From NCBI RefSeq assembly GCF_017349075.1, contig NZ_JAFMOF010000001.1, positions 930,001 through 994,000 on the forward strand: a stretch of DNA of 64,000 nucleotides, read 5' to 3'. Positions 61,274 to 64,000 of the stretch are shown one piece after another. The stretch is from Streptomyces triculaminicus. Its GTDB lineage: Bacteria > Actinomycetota > Actinomycetes > Streptomycetales > Streptomycetaceae. Each line of letters starts with the position of its first letter. Position 1 is the stretch's first letter. A program made the translations under genes and the position numbers. The notes under the pieces were generated by a model. It saw nothing but the letters and a program-made list of their open reading frames with translations. It made no database searches and was not told the origin of the DNA.

Positions 61274-62482
61274 TCAGCTCGCCTGGACGATCTTCAGCTC
61301 GGGGTGCGCGGTGCCGCCCTCGATCGCCGTCGAGGACAGGTGCGAGACGACGCGGTCGTCGACCGGGTCGTTGGCCGGGTCGTCGTGGACGAGGAGGTGC
61401 TCGTACGTCGTGGCGCGCTGCGCCGGGACGCGGCCGGCCTTGCGGATGAGGTCGATGAGCTCCATGCGGTTGGAGCGGTGCTTGGCGCCGGCCGAGGAGA
61501 CGACGTTCTCCTCCAGCATCACCGAGCCCAGGTCGTCCGCGCCGTAGTGCAGGGAGAGCTGGCCCGCCTCCTTGCCGACGGTCAGCCACGAGCCCTGGAT
61601 GTGGGCGACGTTGTCGAGGAACAGCCGGGCGACGGCGATCATGCGCAGGTACTCGAAGACGGTGGCCTGCGTCCGGCCCTTCAGCACGTTGTTCTGCGGC
61701 TGGTAGGTGTACGGGATGAAGGCGCGGAAGCCGCCCGTGCGGTCCTGCACGTCCCGGATCATCCGCAGGTGCTCGATGCGCTCGGCGTTGGTCTCGCCGG
61801 TGCCCATCAGCATGGTGGAGGTCGACTCGACGCCCAGGTTGTGGGCGAGCTCCATGATCTCCAGCCAGCGCTCGCCGGACTCCTTCAGCGGCGCGATGGC
61901 CTTGCGCGGCCGCTCCGGCAGCAGCTCGGCGCCGGCGCCCGCGAAGGAGTCGAGGCCGGCGGCGTGGATGCGGCGGATGGCCTCCTCGGCGCTGACGCCG
62001 GAGATGCGCGCCATGTGGTCGATCTCGGAGGCGCCGAGGGAGTGGATGACGAGCTGCGGGAACTCCTTCTTGATCGCCGAGAAGTGCTCCTCGTAGTACT
62101 CCACGCCGTAGTCGGGGTGGTGACCGCCCTGGAACATGATCTGGGTGCCGCCGAGCTCGACGGTCTCCGCGCAGCGGCGCAGGATGTCGTCCATCGGGCG
62201 GGTCCAGACCTTCTCGCTCTTCGGCGGGGCGAAGAAGGCGCAGAACTTGCACGCGGTGACGCATGCGTTCGTGTAGTTGATGTTGCGCTCGATGATGTAC
62301 GTCGCGATGTGCTCGGTGCCCGCGTAGCGCCGGCGGCGCACGGCGTCGGCCGCCTGCCCCAGGGCGTGCAGCGGCGCGGAGCGGTAGAGCTCGAGCGCCT
62401 CCTCCGGGGTGATCCGGCCACCGGCCGCGGCGCGGTCGAGGACGGCTGTGACATCAAAGGACTTGAGGTCGGCGTCGGTCAC
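61274..62482 (-). CDS. mqnC: Cyclic dehypoxanthine futalosine synthase (futalosine menaquinone pathway)
   Basis: A 402-residue radical-SAM enzyme that cyclises dehypoxanthine futalosine. The [4Fe-4S]-SAM motif is C74-x3-C78-x2-C81 (NACVTACKFC). GGHHPDYGVEYYEEHFSAIKK and MLMGTGETNAERIEHL are typical. The GTG start has AAGGGA upstream. The gene shows that this organism uses the futalosine route, as Streptomyces does, rather than the classical MenFDHCEBA route. It is followed closely by the imidazolonepropionase-like gene. Confidence 0.95.
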   Translation of the reverse strand: MTDADLKSFDVTAVLDRAAAGGRITPEEALELYRSAPLHALGQAADAVRRRRYAGTEHIATYIIERNINYTNACVTACKFCAFFAPPKSEKVWTRPMDDILRRCAETVELGGTQIMFQGGHHPDYGVEYYEEHFSAIKKEFPQLVIHSLGASEIDHMARISGVSAEEAIRRIHAAGLDSFAGAGAELLPERPRKAIAPLKESGERWLEIMELAHNLGVESTSTMLMGTGETNAERIEHLRMIRDVQDRTGGFRAFIPYTYQPQNNVLKGRTQATVFEYLRMIAVARLFLDNVAHIQGSWLTVGKEAGQLSLHYGADDLGSVMLEENVVSSAGAKHRSNRMELIDLIRKAGRVPAQRATTYEHLLVHDDPANDPVDDRVVSHLSSTAIEGGTAHPELKIVQAS

Positions 62483-62559
62483 CGGGCGTCCCTTCGGAGG
62501 GGGTATGCGATACCGGGTCAGCCTACGCGAGGGGCCCCGCCGGGCCCCGCCCGGGCCGG

Positions 62560-64000
62560 TCAGCCACCCGCTTTGGCGAGCGTGGCGGTCGGCCGGCCGC
62601 CCTGGGCGTCGTCGGAGGTGTAGGTGAGGTGGCCGCCCCCGGCGAGGGAGTACGTCACGGTCGCCTTCGCCCCCGTGCACAGCGCCTTCCGCTCGCCGTC
62701 GGTCACCTCCTCCAGCGTGATCTTGTTCGCGGTCGCCGTGACCAGCTTCGCCTTGGCCCGGCACTCCATGACGCCGAGCACGGAGTAGGTCGCGCGGACC
62801 ACGTAGGAGCCCTTGTCCCCGGAGGTGATGGTGCTGGTGATCGTGCCGTTGGGCGTGCCGTCGGCCTGGATGACCTGGCCGGTCCAGGTGCCGAGGAACT
62901 CTCCCGGCACGTCGGAGCGGCTCGCCCCGGTGCCCGGCGCCGACGCCGACGCCGTCGTCCCGGGCGGGGACGCGGCGTCTCTGCCGCCGTCGCCGGTGCC
63001 GGGCAGCAGGCCGCTGAGGAAGGCGCCGGTCAGCAGGCCGGCGGCCAGCACTCCGGTGACGGTGAGCACGAGGGAGCAGCTCACCTTGCGCCGCTCGGTG
63101 CCGCCCGCCGTGGCGGCCAGGGAGATCCGCCTGCCGCCCTGCGGCGCGTCCGCGGCGGGCTCCGCGGCGGGGGCGGACCGCCGCTTGGGCCACCGCCGCC
63201 CGGGGGCGCGCGGCGAGTGCGAGGGCTGCGTGGACCCCGGCCCGTACGCGCCGTCCGGCGGCCCGAACGCCCCGCCCACCACAGCCGCCTCCAGGTTCAG
63301 CAGCTCCACCGCCTGCAGGCTCACCGTCTCCACCAGCGGCGCCGGCAGCCAGCCGGACCGTACGAGTCCGCTCGCGCCCGCGGCGGGGGCGAGCCGGCGG
63401 GCCACCTCGGGCGGGCCCGGCCGGTCCTCCGGCGCCTTGGACAGGCAGCGGACGACCAGCTCCCGCAGCTCGCCGCCGAGGCCCTCGCCCAGCACCGGCT
63501 CCTCGTGCACGACCTTGTACAGCAGCACCGCCGAGCTCTCGCCGGGGAAGGGCGGCGCGCCGGTGGCCGCGTACGCCAGGACCGCGCCCAGCGAGAAGAC
63601 GTCCGCCGCCCCGGTGACGCCCTTGCCGAGGATCTGCTCGGGGGCCATGTAGCCGGGCGAGCCGACCGACACCCCGGTCGTGGTCAGGGAGGCCGTGCCC
63701 TCCGTGGCGCGGGCGATGCCGAAGTCGATCAGCCGGGGGCCGTCCAGCGCCAGCAGTACGTTCGACGGCTTGACGTCCCGGTGCACCAGCCCCAGCGCGT
63801 GCACCGCCGCCAGTGCCTCGGCCAGCCCCGCGCCCAGCGTGCGCACGGTCGCCTCCGGCAGCGGCCCCACCTCGGCGACGGCCTGGGTGAGCGAGGGCCC
63901 GGCCACGTACCCCGTGGCCACCCACGGCACGGCGGCGTCCGGGTCGGCGTCCAGCACGGGCGCCGTCCAGGCGCCGCCGACCTTACGGGCGGATTCCACT
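62560..64000 (-). CDS. Membrane Ser/Thr protein kinase (N-terminus beyond window edge)
   Basis: At least 479 residues are visible. The kinase domain is entered after the glycine loop and the ATP-binding lysine, which lie beyond base 64000. The catalytic loop HRDVKPSN, DFGIARATEG, GSPGYMAPEQ and DVFSLGAVLAYAATG are intact, so it should be active. A linker rich in P, S and A, one membrane segment (CSLVLTVTGVLAAGLLTGAFLSGLL) and a ~110-residue extracytoplasmic domain (LGTWTGQVIQADGTPNG to end) with two cysteines follow. A PknB-like receptor kinase without PASTA repeats; ligand unknown. Confidence 0.92.
   Translation of the reverse strand, partial: VESARKVGGAWTAPVLDADPDAAVPWVATGYVAGPSLTQAVAEVGPLPEATVRTLGAGLAEALAAVHALGLVHRDVKPSNVLLALDGPRLIDFGIARATEGTASLTTTGVSVGSPGYMAPEQILGKGVTGAADVFSLGAVLAYAATGAPPFPGESSAVLLYKVVHEEPVLGEGLGGELRELVVRCLSKAPEDRPGPPEVARRLAPAAGASGLVRSGWLPAPLVETVSLQAVELLNLEAAVVGGAFGPPDGAYGPGSTQPSHSPRAPGRRWPKRRSAPAAEPAADAPQGGRRISLAATAGGTERRKVSCSLVLTVTGVLAAGLLTGAFLSGLLPGTGDGGRDAASPPGTTASASAPGTGASRSDVPGEFLGTWTGQVIQADGTPNGTITSTITSGDKGSYVVRATYSVLGVMECRAKAKLVTATANKITLEEVTDGERKALCTGAKATVTYSLAGGGHLTYTSDDAQGGRPTATLAKAGG

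Overview
The window is high-GC actinobacterial DNA, almost certainly a Streptomyces chromosomal core region. Evidence: very GC-rich codon third positions, frequent GTG starts coupled to upstream stops by ATGA/GTGA/TGATG overlaps, futalosine-type menaquinone synthesis (mqnC), a secreted SGAP-like aminopeptidase, and a gene order that from memory resembles the Streptomyces coelicolor SCO4547-SCO4609 interval. No tRNA, rRNA, insertion sequence, prophage or CRISPR array was recognised. About 46 protein genes are called, two of them cut by the window edges (htpX at the left, a Ser/Thr kinase at the right).

Layout. 1-11 kb (minus strand): htpX, then a second, partial complex I operon in transcription order nuoA-B-C-H-I-J-K-L-M-N. 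It lacks D, E, F and G, and its NuoC carries a repetitive C-terminal tail. 11-15 kb (plus): two tandem paralogous membrane histidine kinases and a NarL-type response regulator. 15-18 kb (plus): korA-korB, a 2-oxoacid:ferredoxin oxidoreductase. 18-22.6 kb (plus): APC/KimA-like transporter, RarD and an M28 aminopeptidase. 22.7-30 kb (minus): ABC exporter pair, LolA/RseB-like protein, long-chain polyprenyl diphosphate synthase, and a flavin-monooxygenase-like protein next to an ATP-grasp enzyme. 30-32.8 kb (plus): fumarylacetoacetase, GPP34 protein, lipoprotein. 32.8-49 kb (minus): the complete 14-gene nuoA-N operon with a Rex-type operator just upstream of nuoA. 49-54.7 kb: NlpC/P60 hydrolase, an XRE/coiled-coil/degenerate-trypsin protein, a small membrane ORF, an RTX-like secreted protein, and a PadR regulator divergent from a membrane protein. 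54.8-64 kb (minus): geranylgeranyl-reductase-family oxidoreductase (MenJ-like), zinc-ribbon membrane protein, menG, Uma2 nuclease-fold protein, an imidazolonepropionase-like fragment, mqnC and a Ser/Thr kinase.

How it fits together. The region is centred on respiration with menaquinone. The 14-subunit complex I oxidises NADH; mqnC, menG, the MenJ-like reductase and a long-chain prenyl synthase make and tailor the quinone; Rex can couple the nuo operon to NADH/NAD+. The second Nuo set has no NADH-oxidising module and lies near korAB, whose product is reduced ferredoxin. A ferredoxin-fed, proton-pumping menaquinone reductase that borrows NuoD is therefore the most interesting system-level hypothesis here.

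Quality caveat. Four genes (nuoC of the second cluster, both histidine kinases, the zinc-ribbon protein) are each broken by one or two apparent single-base losses at short G or C runs, six in all. Every one restores an expected protein if a base is put back, so base-calling error is more likely than decay. I annotate the restored genes and flag each break.
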